DNA from: Caldimonas caldifontis
GTDB taxonomy: Bacteria > Pseudomonadota > Gammaproteobacteria > Burkholderiales > Burkholderiaceae_C
Length of the DNA: 64,000 nt
Reading direction: 5' to 3'
Assembly: GCF_002930615.1 (NCBI RefSeq)
Contig: NZ_PSNX01000014.1
Span: forward strand, 1-64,000
The notes under the pieces were generated by a model. It worked only from the letters and a program-made list of their open reading frames with translations. It was not told the origin of the DNA and did not search any database. A program made the translations under genes and the position numbers. Shown one piece after another: positions 55,030 to 64,000 of the stretch (its first letter is position 1; every line of letters begins with the position of its first letter).

Positions 55030-56019
55030 TCAGCCGGTCAGATTCGCCAGAGTCAGCAGGGCCAGCAACAGCATCCACAGCACCACCGAGCGCCACACCA
55101 GCCCGACGATGCTGCGCAGATGACCCAGGGTGGGCGGCAGGCCGCCGGTGTGGCCCTCGGCGTCGGTGGCACCGACGGGAGCACCGGCCTCGAAGGTCTT
55201 GGTGCGGTCCACGCTCAGGCCGGGCGCGCTGCTGCCGCCCAGACGCACGCCCACGGCCCCGGCGGCGGCGGCCAGGATGATGCCGTCGCTGGCGTGCTGC
55301 CACAGCACGGCATGGCGCCGCCAGCTGTCGATGGCATCCTCGAAATTGCCCACCACCGCAAAGCCAAAGGCGGTGAGGCGCGACGGCAGGTGGTCCAGGC
55401 CATTGAACAGCCGCTGGGCCAGCCCCATCAGACTGGGGTTGGTGGGCACGCCCACGGTGTGGCTGCGGTAGGTCCAGTAGCGGCTCGAGAACTCGGCCAT
55501 GCGGTAGAGCACCGCACCCGCCGGCCCCAGGCCCACCGCGGCCAGCACGATGAACCAGAAGAACACCCCGAACACATGGCGGTGGGCGGCCAGCAGGGAA
55601 TGCTCGATCACATGGCGCAGCAGCTCGGTGCGGGGCAGCTCGCTGGCATCCATGTGGCGCCACTCGGCAAAGAGCTGGCGGGCCCGCAGTTCGTCGCCCC
55701 GTTCGAGGGCATCGCGGATGTCGGTGAAGTAGTGGCTGAACTGCCGGAAGCCCAGCGTGAGGTAGAGCACCACCACGTTCCACCCCAGGGCCACGAGCAG
55801 GCTGTGCCGGGCGATGGAGAGGTAGATGCCGAAGGCCAGCAAGGCCGGCACGAGCACGGTGATGCACCACACGACCCAGGCATGCACCGGCCGGCCCGCG
55901 TCGAAGTTGCGGCCCGCCCAATGGACCCAGCCCACCAGCGTGTCGTGAATGAGATTGCCGCCGCGCAGGGGTTTCAGTTGCTCCAGCAGCAGGGCCAGCA
56001 GGACGGAGAAGAAACTCAT
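55030..56019 (-). CDS. CobD/CbiB-family membrane protein
   Basis: A 329-residue membrane protein. FFSVLLALLLEQLKPLRGGN is the family opening, and EWRHMDASELPRTELLRHVIEHSLLAAHRHVFGVFFWFIVLAAVGLGPAGAVLYRM the centre. It resembles AmpE/CobD proteins; no other cobalamin gene is near, so a cobalamin role is doubtful. The start MSFFSV (56019) is preferred to 56040. Convergent with rsgA. Confidence 0.82.
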   Translation of the reverse strand: MSFFSVLLALLLEQLKPLRGGNLIHDTLVGWVHWAGRNFDAGRPVHAWVVWCITVLVPALLAFGIYLSIARHSLLVALGWNVVVLYLTLGFRQFSHYFTDIRDALERGDELRARQLFAEWRHMDASELPRTELLRHVIEHSLLAAHRHVFGVFFWFIVLAAVGLGPAGAVLYRMAEFSSRYWTYRSHTVGVPTNPSLMGLAQRLFNGLDHLPSRLTAFGFAVVGNFEDAIDSWRRHAVLWQHASDGIILAAAAGAVGVRLGGSSAPGLSVDRTKTFEAGAPVGATDAEGHTGGLPPTLGHLRSIVGLVWRSVVLWMLLLALLTLANLTG

Positions 56020-56049
56020 GGCCGGCATGATAGCGGCCACACACTCTCT

Positions 56050-56727
<678 letters not shown>

Positions 56728-56742
56728 GGATCGGGGCGAAAA

Positions 56743-56780
56743 ACGAAAAAGCCGCCTGGGCGGACATGCGCGCAGGCGGC
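56743..56780 (-). terminator. Terminator of the rpsP-rplS operon
   Basis: GCCGCCTG (56751-56758) and CAGGCGGC (56773-56780) form a hairpin; on the minus strand it is followed by TTTTTCG. It lies 28 bp after the rplS stop. Confidence 0.88.
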
Positions 56781-56808
56781 TTCAGAGGCGTTGCAGCAAC
56801 GCGCCGGA

Positions 56809-57162
56809 TCAGGACAGCTTTTCCTTGATGCGGGCCGACTTGCCGCTGCGCTGGCGCAGGTAGTACAGCTTGGCACGGCGCACGTCGCCGCGGCGCTTGA
56901 CCTCGATGGAGGCGATCAGCGGGCTGTAGAGCTGGAACGTCCGCTCCACGCCTTCGCCGCTGGAGATCTTGCGCACGATGAAGCTGGAATTCAGGCCGCG
57001 GTTGCGCTTGGCAATCACGACGCCTTCGTAAGCCTGCACGCGCTTGCGGTTGCCTTCGACGACGTTGACGTTCACGATGACGGTGTCGCCAGGGGCAAAC
57101 GCCGGGATGGTCTTGTTCAGGCGAGCGATCTCTTCCTGTTCAAGGGTCTGGATGAGGTTCAT
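56809..57162 (-). CDS. rplS: 50S ribosomal protein L19
   Basis: A 117-residue L19. [30 protein letters not shown] and [33 protein letters not shown] with [24 protein letters not shown] match the family closely. Start ATG 57162; the 97-bp gap to trmD contains TATAAT on the minus strand, perhaps an additional promoter. Last gene of the operon before the terminator. Confidence 0.98.
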   Translation of the reverse strand: MNLIQTLEQEEIARLNKTIPAFAPGDTVIVNVNVVEGNRKRVQAYEGVVIAKRNRGLNSSFIVRKISSGEGVERTFQLYSPLIASIEVKRRGDVRRAKLYYLRQRSGKSARIKEKLS

Positions 57163-57257
57163 GGTCACTCCAAGGATCGTGCGCGGGGGTGGTTGGAAGG
57201 TCTTGGTGCCCCACCTCAGTGAAGGGCTCACCCGGCAGAGGATCGGGAAAACATTGA

Positions 57258-57263
57258 ATTATA
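57258..57263 (-). promoter_or_regulatory. TATAAT box for rplS
   Basis: ATTATA on the plus strand reads TATAAT toward rplS, overlapping the trmD stop. Spacing to ATG 57162 is about 95 nt. No clear -35. Confidence 0.4.
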
Positions 57264-58035
57264 GCCCAAGCGAGGCCAGATAGCGCTCATCGTCGCGGCT
57301 CAGCCGCCCGGCCAAGCGCGCCGCGACGATCAGGTCGGGTCGGCGCTGGGCGGTGAGGCGCAGCGACTGCTCACGCCGCCAGCGGGCAATCTGGGCATGG
57401 TGGCCCGAGAGCAGCACCGCCGGGACGGGCACGGGGCCCTCGGGAGTGTCCAGCACCTCGGGGCGGCTGTAGTGGGGGCAGTCGAGCAGGCCATCGCTGA
57501 AGCTGTCCTGCTCGTGCGAGGCCGGATCGTTCAGCACACCCGGCTGCAGGCGGGCCACCCCGTCGAGCAAGGCCAGGGCCGGGATCTCGCCCCCCGAGAG
57601 CACGAAGTCGCCCAGGCTGAGTTCGATGTCGACGTGACGGTCGATGAAGCGCTGGTCCACACCCTCGTAGCGGCCGCACACCAGGATGGCACCGGGGCCG
57701 GCCGACCAATCGACGAGCAAGGCCTGGTCGATGCGCCGGCCGGTGGGCGAAAACCACACCACCGGGCCCTGAGGGGCGCCGGCTTCATCCCGGGCGGCGC
57801 GCGCGGCGGCCAGTGCGCGCTCCAGCGGTTCGGCCAGCATCACCATGCCCGGACCGCCGCCGTAGGCGCGGTCGTCCACCCGGCGGTAGGCATCTTCGGC
57901 AAAGTCGCGCAGGGCCCACAGGCGCACATCCACCTGGCGCGACTCGTAGGCGCGACGCGTCACGCCCTGGCTCAGGAAGGGCTGGAACAGGTCCGGGAAG
58001 AGCGTGACGACGTCGAAGCGCATGGACTGGCTCAC
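57259..58035 (-). CDS. trmD: tRNA (guanine-N1) methyltransferase
   Basis: A 258-residue SPOUT methyltransferase for G37 of t[28 protein letters not shown] is the start, [18 protein letters not shown] and [32 protein letters not shown] hold the AdoMet knot, and the C-terminal basic domain follows. GTG 58035 is taken; ATG 58023 (MRFDVV) is an equally good start. Two bp after rimM. Confidence 0.97.
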   Translation of the reverse strand: MSQSMRFDVVTLFPDLFQPFLSQGVTRRAYESRQVDVRLWALRDFAEDAYRRVDDRAYGGGPGMVMLAEPLERALAAARAARDEAGAPQGPVVWFSPTGRRIDQALLVDWSAGPGAILVCGRYEGVDQRFIDRHVDIELSLGDFVLSGGEIPALALLDGVARLQPGVLNDPASHEQDSFSDGLLDCPHYSRPEVLDTPEGPVPVPAVLLSGHHAQIARWRREQSLRLTAQRRPDLIVAARLAGRLSRDDERYLASLGL

Positions 58036-58037
58036 GC

Positions 58038-58613
58038 TCAGTAGTCCAGGCCCCAGTCGACAAGGATGCGGCCGGCCGCCGTCTCGACCTGATCGATGTA
58101 GGCCGCCACGAAGGGGATCAGCCGCTCGGTGGGCGGATCGGTGGTGTCGTCCACCACGCGCAGCACACTGTGGGCGCCGGTGTCCATCAGATCGGCCACA
58201 CGGCCCAGGGCCTCGCCCTGGCGGTTCACCACGGCCAGGCCGAGGAGGTCGACCCAGTAGTACTCACCCTCGCCGGCCGTCGGGAAGCTGGCACGCGACA
58301 CGAAGATGCGAGCCCCCTTGAGCGCCTCGGCCGCATTGCGGTCGGAGACTTCCTGGGCCTGGGCGACCACGACATCGCCGTGGTCGCGCGTCGCCGTGAT
58401 GCGCAGCAGGCGCGGCGTCGGCCGGGCCGCAGGACGGGGGACATCAGGGGGCTGGAGGAACCAGCGCCGGGAAGAAAACAGCGCCTGGGGGTCGGTGGCG
58501 TAGGGCTGGACCTTGATCCAGCCCTTGATACCCCAGGCGTCGATCACGCGGCCGACCTCGACGGCGTCTGCGGGCCAGGCGACGTGCTCGTCAGCGGGGG
58601 CCAGGGCGCTCAT
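58038..58613 (-). CDS. rimM: 16S rRNA processing protein RimM
   Basis: A 191-residue RimM, a 30S assembly factor. [25 protein letters not shown] is the N-terminal barrel and [38 protein letters not shown] the PRC-barrel. The insert [16 protein letters not shown] is Pro-rich and variable. ATG 58613; 34 bp after rpsP. Co-transcribed with rpsP and trmD. Confidence 0.96.
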   Translation of the reverse strand: MSALAPADEHVAWPADAVEVGRVIDAWGIKGWIKVQPYATDPQALFSSRRWFLQPPDVPRPAARPTPRLLRITATRDHGDVVVAQAQEVSDRNAAEALKGARIFVSRASFPTAGEGEYYWVDLLGLAVVNRQGEALGRVADLMDTGAHSVLRVVDDTTDPPTERLIPFVAAYIDQVETAAGRILVDWGLDY

Positions 58614-58647
58614 CGGGTCGGCTGCCGGCCTTGCGGCCGTGCGGGGC

Positions 58648-58896
58648 TCAGGCGGCAGCCTTGGCCTGCTTGATCAGGCGAGCGACGGTGGGAGACACCT
58701 GGGCGCCATGGCTGACCCAGTAGTCCACGCGGTCATGCGCCACGCGCAGGCTTTCGGCGGCGCCGGAGGCCACGGGGTTGTAGAAGCCCACGCGCTCCAG
58801 GAACCGGCCGTCACGGCGGTTGCGGGCGTCGGCGGCCACGATGTTGAAGAAGGGGCGCTTCTTGGAGCCGCCACGGGAAAGACGAATCACGACCAT
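58648..58896 (-). CDS. rpsP: 30S ribosomal protein S16
   Basis: An 82-residue S16: [40 protein letters not shown] is the family core, and [12 protein letters not shown] a short tail. First gene of the operon rpsP-rimM-trmD-rplS. Start ATG 58896; the longer open frame upstream to 59166 is not coding. A TATAAT box lies 145 bp upstream. Confidence 0.98.
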   Translation of the reverse strand: MVVIRLSRGGSKKRPFFNIVAADARNRRDGRFLERVGFYNPVASGAAESLRVAHDRVDYWVSHGAQVSPTVARLIKQAKAAA

Positions 58897-59040
58897 GCTG
58901 TGTCCTTGTGCCCACCCGCGGCACCCCTTGCCACTGGAGACACTCAGGGCAGTCAGGAATAGCGCCGGCAGGCGATGAATATCCGTCTCGACACCGTAGA
59001 TACGCCTGCCACCCGGCTCGGCCAGCGTCGAGAACCCTAA

Positions 59041-59046
59041 ATTATA
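59041..59046 (-). promoter_or_regulatory. TATAAT promoter of the rpsP operon
   Basis: ATTATA reads TATAAT on the minus strand, with TCGACC at 59070-59065 as a weak -35 (18-bp gap). The transcript would have a leader near 138 nt before rpsP. Confidence 0.55.
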
Positions 59047-59146
59047 GCGACTCCGGGACTCGGTGGTCGAGACCGGGCCAGGGCGACGCCGGGAGACCGG
59101 CTGCAAGACCGTCACACGGGCCGGCAGCACGCTACAGTCGCGGCCC

Positions 59147-59614
59147 ATGACCACGACGTCCGACACCCCCGCGGGGCCCTACAAGTCCAAGACCCTGGCC
59201 ACCTGGATTGCCTTGATTGCGGGTTCGCTCGGCCTGCACCGCTTTTATCTGCATGGGCTGAAGGACTGGCTGGGCTGGCTGCATCCGCTGCCCACGGCGT
59301 TGGGCGTGATCGGCTTGCAGCGCATGCTCGAGTTCGGCCAGGACGACCGCCTGGCCTGGGCCCTGATCCCCTTGCTGGGCCTGATGCTCTCGCAGGCCAT
59401 GCTGATGGCCATTCTCTACGGGCTCACGCCGGACGAGAAGTGGAACGCCCGCTTCAACCCTCGGGGCCCCAAGCACCAGACCGGCTGGGCCGCCATCATC
59501 GGGGTGATCGCGGCACTGATGATCGGCGCCGCCGTGCTGATGGCCACGCTGGCCTTCGGCTTCCAGCGCTACTTCGAGACCCAGGTGGAAGCGGCGCGGC
59601 AGATCAGCCAGTGA
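59147..59614 (+). CDS. TM2-domain (NINE-family) membrane protein
   Basis: A 155-residue protein with about four hydrophobic helices. [31 protein letters not shown] carries the TM2/NINE motif (GxxGxHRFYLG). The middle helix pair [21 protein letters not shown] and the last [25 protein letters not shown] follow. Function unknown. TACAGT lies 8 nt before ATG 59147. Confidence 0.82.
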   Translation: MTTTSDTPAGPYKSKTLATWIALIAGSLGLHRFYLHGLKDWLGWLHPLPTALGVIGLQRMLEFGQDDRLAWALIPLLGLMLSQAMLMAILYGLTPDEKWNARFNPRGPKHQTGWAAIIGVIAALMIGAAVLMATLAFGFQRYFETQVEAARQISQ

Positions 59615-59617
59615 GCG

Positions 59618-59980
59618 TCAGCTGCGGAAGATGAAGTAGACGGCGCCCACCAGGCACAGCCCTGCCCAGACGAAATCCCACTTGAAGGGCACCTTCATGT
59701 AGAGCATCGCGAACGGCACGAAGACCGTGAGCGTGATGACCTCCTGCATGATCTTGAGCTGGGGCAGCGTGAACACGCCGCTGCTGTAGCCGATGCGGTT
59801 GGCTGGCACCTGCAAGAGGTATTCGAACAGGGCGATGCCCCAGCTGATCAGGGCCGCGATGTACCAGGGCTTGGCGGCCAGTCCCTTCAGGTGGCCATAC
59901 CAGGCAAAGGTCATGAAGATGTTGGACGCCGTCAGCAGGGCGATGGTCTGCAACGAGACCGGCAGGGCGTGGGCACTCAT
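59618..59980 (-). CDS. DUF486 (DMT-like) membrane protein
   Basis: A 120-residue protein with four membrane helices, of the DUF486 group that is related to small multidrug-type transporters. ASNIFMTFAWYGHLKGL and FEYLLQVPANRIGYSSGVFTLPQLKIMQEVITL are diagnostic. Function is unproven. Convergent with the TM2 gene, 3 bp apart. Confidence 0.9.
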   Translation of the reverse strand: MSAHALPVSLQTIALLTASNIFMTFAWYGHLKGLAAKPWYIAALISWGIALFEYLLQVPANRIGYSSGVFTLPQLKIMQEVITLTVFVPFAMLYMKVPFKWDFVWAGLCLVGAVYFIFRS

Positions 59981-59989
59981 GGTGGCTTC

Positions 59990-60475
59990 CTAGAGAGGGT
60001 CGGGCAGGCGCTCGATGCCCTGATCGGGCAGCGCATCCAGCATGGTACGCAGGTCAGGCCGACCAGGAATGACAAGTCCAGGTGCCAGGTCCGCCAGCGG
60101 CGCCAGCACGAAGGCGCGCTCATGCAAACGCGGATGGGGCAGTTGCAGCGATGGCGTGTCCAGGCACAGATCCCCCAGCAGCAACAGGTCGAGGTCGAGG
60201 GTGCGCGGGGCGTTGCGGTAGGGACGTTCCCGCCCCTGGGCTTGCTCCAGCGCCTGCAAGACGCTCAGCAGCGCGTGGGCGCTCTCGTCCGTGTCGAACG
60301 CAACGACCGCATTGAGGTAGTCGGGGCCGCTGGACTCGAGAGGGCGGGTCCGGTACAGGGGAGACGCCGCCCACGCCGACACCCGAGGACGCGCGCGCAG
60401 GGCATCCGCGGCCCAGCGCAGCGTCTGCAGCGGATCGCCCAGGTTGGCGCCCAGGCCGACGTAGGCGCGCGTCAT
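59990..60475 (-). CDS. folK: HPPK: hydroxymethyl-dihydropterin pyrophosphokinase
   Basis: A 161-residue enzyme of folate synthesis. [45 protein letters not shown], and [16 protein letters not shown], with [21 protein letters not shown] complete the family signature (R-x-x-D-x-D-L-L). The DUF486 gene starts 10 bp after it; pcnB precedes it by 20 bp, so they may share a message. Confidence 0.95.
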   Translation of the reverse strand: MTRAYVGLGANLGDPLQTLRWAADALRARPRVSAWAASPLYRTRPLESSGPDYLNAVVAFDTDESAHALLSVLQALEQAQGRERPYRNAPRTLDLDLLLLGDLCLDTPSLQLPHPRLHERAFVLAPLADLAPGLVIPGRPDLRTMLDALPDQGIERLPDPL

Positions 60476-60495
60476 GGGGTGGCCCGTCGGTGGGT

Positions 60496-62088
60496 TCAGT
60501 CGGCGCTGCCGCCTGTGGCCGGTGCAGCACCCGCGGGCTTGCGGCGACGGCGACGGCGCTTGCGGGGCGCAGAGGGCGGGCCCTCTTCACTGGGGGTGGT
60601 CATCGGGCCATGGCCCTCGCCCAGCGCAAGGTCCACCGCGCCGTGCACGGCGGACGCACTGGCCGGGGACGCCTTGCGGCGCGTGTTCACGCGGCGTGCA
60701 CCCTGCTGTTCGCGGGCCGCGTCCATCAGACTGCGTCGACCGGCTTCATCGGCCTGGGAGAATTCCTCCCACCAGCGCGCCAGGGCCGCATCGACCTCGC
60801 CGGCATCGGCACGCAGGCGCAGGAAGTCAAACCCGGCGCGAAAGCGCGGCTGCTCCACCAGCGTGAAGGGGCCGTTACCGATGCGGCGCTCGAAGCGCGG
60901 CTGCATCATCCAGATCTCGCGCATGTCGGCGGCCAGCTTGCCACGGCCCGAGATGTCGCCGATGCGGGCATTGAACACTTCATCGATCGCCACGCCCAGG
61001 GCCTGGAAGGCCGGTTCGCCCCGGGCCTGGTGGCGCTGCCAGCCGTCGAGCACGTCATGCCAGAGCATGCAGGCGAGCATGAAGCTGGGCGCCACCGGTT
61101 TGTCTTCGGCCACGCGGCGGTCGGTGTCGGCCAGGGCCAGCTGCACGAACTTCTCGCGCCCGTCGTGCTTCTGCTGCTCGTCGAGCACCACGTCGAGGAT
61201 GGGGAAGACGCCGCGGTGCAGGCCCTGCTTGCGCAGCTCCTGCATGCTGGCCAGGGCATGACCGGTCTGCAGCAGCTTGATCATCTCATCGAACAGGCGC
61301 GAGGCCGGCACGTTGTCGAGCAAGTGGGCCATGCGCCGGATGGGCTCGCGCGTCCTGGGCTCGATCTCGAAGCCCAGCTTGGCCGCAAAACGAACCACGC
61401 GGATGATGCGCACCGGGTCCTCTCGGTAGCGGGTCTGCGGGTCACCGATCATGCGCAGCAGGCGCTTCTTCGCGTCGGCGATACCGCCGTGGTAGTCGAC
61501 CACGATCTCGCGCTGCGGGTCGTAGTACATCGCATTGATGGTGAAGTCGCGGCGTGCGGCATCCTCGATCTGAGGGCCCCAGACGTTGTCGCGCAGCACC
61601 CGGCCGCTCGCGTCCACCACATGCGACTTGTCAGCGATCTGGGATTTCGAGGTCTTCTCGTTGCCCTGGACCTGCTCGGCCGCCGCCGCATCCAGGTAGG
61701 CACGGAAAGTGGACACCTCGATCACCTCGTGATCGCGCCCACGACCGAACACCACGTGCACGATGCGAAAGCGCCGGCCGATGATGAAAGCACGGCGAAA
61801 CAGGGCCTTGACCTGCTCGGGCGTGGCGTTGGTGGCCACGTCGAAGTCCTTCGGGCGCAGGCCCAGCAGCAGATCGCGCACCGCCCCGCCGACGATGTAG
61901 GCCTCGTAGCCGGCATCGGTGAGGGTGCGCACCACCTTCACCGCACGCTCGTCCACCAGCGAGGGATCGATGCCGTGTTCGGACTTCGGCACTTCGGTGC
62001 GACGGCCCTTGGCCGGGCCGGCGGCCTTGGCCCCGGTCTTGGCTGCGCCGGTCTTGCCCAGCAGCTTGTCGATGAACTTCTTGATCAT
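60496..62088 (-). CDS. pcnB: Poly(A) polymerase I
   Basis: A 530-residue enzyme that adds poly(A) to RNA and promotes decay. [37 protein letters not shown] is the nucleotidyltransferase core with its DxD. The domain continues to [22 protein letters not shown]. The last 40 residues are basic ([10 protein letters not shown]), an extension longer than in the E. coli enzyme. ATG 62088 overlaps the HAD gene stop. Confidence 0.95.
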   Translation of the reverse strand: MIKKFIDKLLGKTGAAKTGAKAAGPAKGRRTEVPKSEHGIDPSLVDERAVKVVRTLTDAGYEAYIVGGAVRDLLLGLRPKDFDVATNATPEQVKALFRRAFIIGRRFRIVHVVFGRGRDHEVIEVSTFRAYLDAAAAEQVQGNEKTSKSQIADKSHVVDASGRVLRDNVWGPQIEDAARRDFTINAMYYDPQREIVVDYHGGIADAKKRLLRMIGDPQTRYREDPVRIIRVVRFAAKLGFEIEPRTREPIRRMAHLLDNVPASRLFDEMIKLLQTGHALASMQELRKQGLHRGVFPILDVVLDEQQKHDGREKFVQLALADTDRRVAEDKPVAPSFMLACMLWHDVLDGWQRHQARGEPAFQALGVAIDEVFNARIGDISGRGKLAADMREIWMMQPRFERRIGNGPFTLVEQPRFRAGFDFLRLRADAGEVDAALARWWEEFSQADEAGRRSLMDAAREQQGARRVNTRRKASPASASAVHGAVDLALGEGHGPMTTPSEEGPPSAPRKRRRRRRKPAGAAPATGGSAD

Positions 62089-62765
62089 TCAAAGAGTTTG
62101 AGTATGCGCCAGCCCCGCTCCCGGGCCAGGCTTTCCAGCGCGGGCGACGGATTGGTCGCCACGGGGTCGCTGGCTCGCTCCAGCAGCGGAAGGTCGTTGG
62201 GTGAGTCGCTGTAGAAGCTCGTGCGCTCGAACTGCGACCACCCGGCACCCAGGCCGGCCAGCCATTGGTCGACGCGGGTCACCTTGCCCTCACGGTAAGA
62301 CGGCACACCGTGGATGCGGCCCGTGATGGTACCGCTTGCGTCCCGTTCGAGCTGAACGGCCAGCAGATGGTCCACGCCGAAGGCCTTGGCGATGGGGGCC
62401 GTGACGAACTCGTTGGTGGCCGTGACGATGGCCACCAGGTCGCCGCGCGCCTGATGTTCGCGCACGAGGTCCAGCGCCTGGGGAAGAAGCACCGGGCGCA
62501 CCACTTCGTCCAGGAAGCGCTGCTGCACGGCGCGCTGCTCGTCAGGGGAGCGGTGCCGCCAAGGCGCCGTGCTGAAGTCGATGTACTCGCCCAGGTCGAG
62601 GCGGCCGGCCTGGTATTGCGCGTAATAGAGGTCGTTCCCGCGCCGGAAGGCGTCGCCATCGGCCCACCCGATGCGTACCATGAAGTCGCCAAAGGCGTGG
62701 TCGGAATCGATGGGCAGCAGGGTGTGGTCGAGGTCGAACAGGCAGAGATTGCGGGTCGTCGTCAC
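62085..62765 (-). CDS. HAD-IB family hydrolase (SerB-like)
   Basis: A 226-residue HAD phosphatase. [22 protein letters not shown] has motif [15 protein letters not shown] motif [16 protein letters not shown] with the Lys of motif III, and [23 protein letters not shown] motif IV. The HAD-IB type is near phosphoserine phosphatase and CicA; substrate unknown. GTG 62765 overlaps the hda stop (GTGA), so the gene is expressed with hda and pcnB. Confidence 0.9.
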   Translation of the reverse strand: MTTTRNLCLFDLDHTLLPIDSDHAFGDFMVRIGWADGDAFRRGNDLYYAQYQAGRLDLGEYIDFSTAPWRHRSPDEQRAVQQRFLDEVVRPVLLPQALDLVREHQARGDLVAIVTATNEFVTAPIAKAFGVDHLLAVQLERDASGTITGRIHGVPSYREGKVTRVDQWLAGLGAGWSQFERTSFYSDSPNDLPLLERASDPVATNPSPALESLARERGWRILKLFE

Positions 62766-63439
62766 AGGGCCTCCTCGGCCAGCATGCGTTTGAGCAAGGG
62801 AACAGTCACGCCACGCTGCTGCGCCAGCGCAAAGCGGTCCAGGCGATCGAGCAGTCCCATGAGGCTGCCCAGGTCGCGCTCGAAGCGCGTCATCAGATAG
62901 CCCATCACCTCGTCGGACAGGAAGATGCCGCGACGGTCAGCCTCGCGGCGCAGGGCCGCGCGGCAGTGCTCCTCGGGCAGGGGCAACAGATGAAAGACCG
63001 GCCCCCAGCCCAGTCGGGTGCGCAGGTCTTCCCGCACGGCCAGATCCACGGGTGGCACGGAACCGGCGGCCAGGACCTGCTGGCCCAGCGCTGCGGCCTG
63101 CGCGAACAAGGCGAAGGCGGCGTGCTGTCGCCCGGCATCGAAGGCCTGCACGCCGTCGAAGACGATGCCGCGCCATCCCTCATCATGCTCCCACGGCAGC
63201 GGGGTGCTGGCCTCGAACCAGCCCACCCTTGCGCCCGGCGCCTGCACCGCCTCCGTCCAGGCGCGCAGCAAGTGGGTCTTGCCCACACCCCGGTCGCCCC
63301 AAAGATACACAGGAGCGAGAGCCCCTGGCGATTGCGCAAGGCTGCGCAGGTGCGCCACGGCCGCCTCGTTGCCGGGGGCATGGAAGTTGTCGAAGCTGCA
63401 GGGGTCGGCGGGCCCCAGGCCCAGGGGCAACTGCCTCAT
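62762..63439 (-). CDS. hda: Hda: DnaA inactivator
   Basis: A 225-residue DnaA-related AAA protein that promotes ATP hydrolysis by DnaA after initiation. The clamp-binding QLPLGL lies at the N-terminus, [17 protein letters not shown] is the Walker A, and [35 protein letters not shown] the C-terminal helix part. ATG 63439 (MRQLPLGL) fits the clamp motif best; two earlier in-frame starts exist at 63451 and 63460. Divergent from purM. Confidence 0.93.
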   Translation of the reverse strand: MRQLPLGLGPADPCSFDNFHAPGNEAAVAHLRSLAQSPGALAPVYLWGDRGVGKTHLLRAWTEAVQAPGARVGWFEASTPLPWEHDEGWRGIVFDGVQAFDAGRQHAAFALFAQAAALGQQVLAAGSVPPVDLAVREDLRTRLGWGPVFHLLPLPEEHCRAALRREADRRGIFLSDEVMGYLMTRFERDLGSLMGLLDRLDRFALAQQRGVTVPLLKRMLAEEAL

Positions 63440-63562
63440 GGGCGGCGCCATGGTGGGCAAGGACGGAAGGTCATCTTGGCGTCAGCGGGAACCGGGCCAT
63501 GTCGGCCGGCCGGTAAAATGTCCCAAATTCTATCGGGCCGGCACAAGCCGCCTGCGCACACC

Positions 63563-64000
63563 ATGTCCCAGACCCCCCTCTCCTACCGTGATGCCGGCGT
63601 CGACATCGATGCGGGCGATGCCCTGGTCGAACGTATCAAGCCCCTGGCCAAGCGCACGATGCGCGAAGGCGTGCTGGGCGGCATTGGCGGCTTCGGCGCC
63701 CTGTTCGAGATCCCGAAGCGCTACAAGGAACCCGTGCTCGTTTCGGGCACCGACGGCGTGGGCACCAAGCTCAAGCTGGCCTTCGAATGGGGCTTGCATG
63801 ACACGGTCGGCATCGACCTGGTGGCCATGAGCGTGAACGACGTGCTGGTGCAAGGCGCCGAACCGCTCTTCTTCCTCGACTACTTCGCCTGCGGCAAGCT
63901 GGACGTGGACACCGCTGCCCGCGTGGTGGGCGGCATCGCCCGTGGCTGCGAGGAGTCGGGCTGCGCGCTGATCGGCGGCGAGACCGCCGAGATGCCGGGC
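63563..64000 (+). CDS. purM: Phosphoribosylformylglycinamidine cyclo-ligase (partial)
   Basis: First 146 residues of PurM, which closes the imidazole ring in purine synthesis. [56 protein letters not shown], and [32 protein letters not shown] match the family; [12 protein letters not shown] ends the visible part. ATG 63563 follows a possible box TAAAAT (63513). The rest lies beyond the window. Confidence 0.96.
   Translation, partial: MSQTPLSYRDAGVDIDAGDALVERIKPLAKRTMREGVLGGIGGFGALFEIPKRYKEPVLVSGTDGVGTKLKLAFEWGLHDTVGIDLVAMSVNDVLVQGAEPLFFLDYFACGKLDVDTAARVVGGIARGCEESGCALIGGETAEMPG

Noticed and set aside
60490-62214. Long plus-strand frame opposite pcnB
   Set aside because: pcnB has the full nucleotidyltransferase signature.

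Overview
The window looks like a chromosome segment of a GC-rich betaproteobacterium of the order Burkholderiales. Three things support this: the tmRNA tag peptide reads ANDERFALAA; the core gene order gph-ubiG-ompA-gyrA-serC-pheA-tyrA-aroA/cmk-rpsA-ihfB-lapA-lapB is the usual Burkholderiales order; and a Bug/TctC transport operon, an rpsP-rimM-trmD-rplS operon and a divergent hda/purM pair are present. I cannot fix the genus from sequence alone.

Region 1 (1-17.8 kb) is accessory DNA. It opens with the end of an IS5-like insertion sequence that has cut an HD-GYP phosphodiesterase gene. A Doc toxin pair follows. Then comes a segment bounded by two imperfect direct repeats (2128-2230 and 17704-17806) made of the tmRNA 3' end plus its terminator, which is what an island inserted at ssrA leaves behind. 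Between the repeats are a MarR/VOC/YCII/SRPBCC cluster, a broken recombinase-type cassette, an AbiEi/AbiEii pair, an orphan antitoxin with a truncated ParE-like toxin, a Phd/RelE-type pair, and a three-gene operon. That operon encodes a nuclease-methyltransferase fusion, a specificity subunit, and a protein joining a DGQHR/ParB-like domain to a TIR/deoxyribosyltransferase-like domain. An AAA/DUF4143 ATPase, two small genes and a TacA/TacT pair complete the segment. I see no integrase and no separate HsdR motor. The three-gene operon is the best candidate here for an undescribed defence system.

Region 2 (17.8-33 kb) is core: tmRNA, phosphoglycolate phosphatase, UbiG, an OmpA-type protein with an Ala-Pro linker, GyrA, the serine/aromatic amino acid genes ending in an AroA-Cmk fusion, ribosomal protein S1, IHF-beta, and the LapA/LapB pair that controls lipopolysaccharide synthesis.

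Region 3 (33-51.5 kb) holds a glycosyltransferase-like gene, a ComEA-like protein, DnaE divergent from TrhO, a pirin/LysR pair, GluQ-RS, a TctD/TctE-type two-component system followed by tctCBA (tripartite tricarboxylate transport), and two large envelope proteins (DUF2339, DUF3999).

Region 4 (51.5-64 kb) is housekeeping: oligoribonuclease, an M48 peptidase, PhhB, RsgA, a CobD-family protein, a Nudix CoA pyrophosphatase, the rpsP-rimM-trmD-rplS operon, FolK, PcnB, a HAD phosphatase, Hda, and the start of purM at the window edge. At several genes (lapA, dnaE, trhO, M48, TM2) a -10-like hexamer lies only 7-9 nt before the start codon, which suggests very short or absent leaders.
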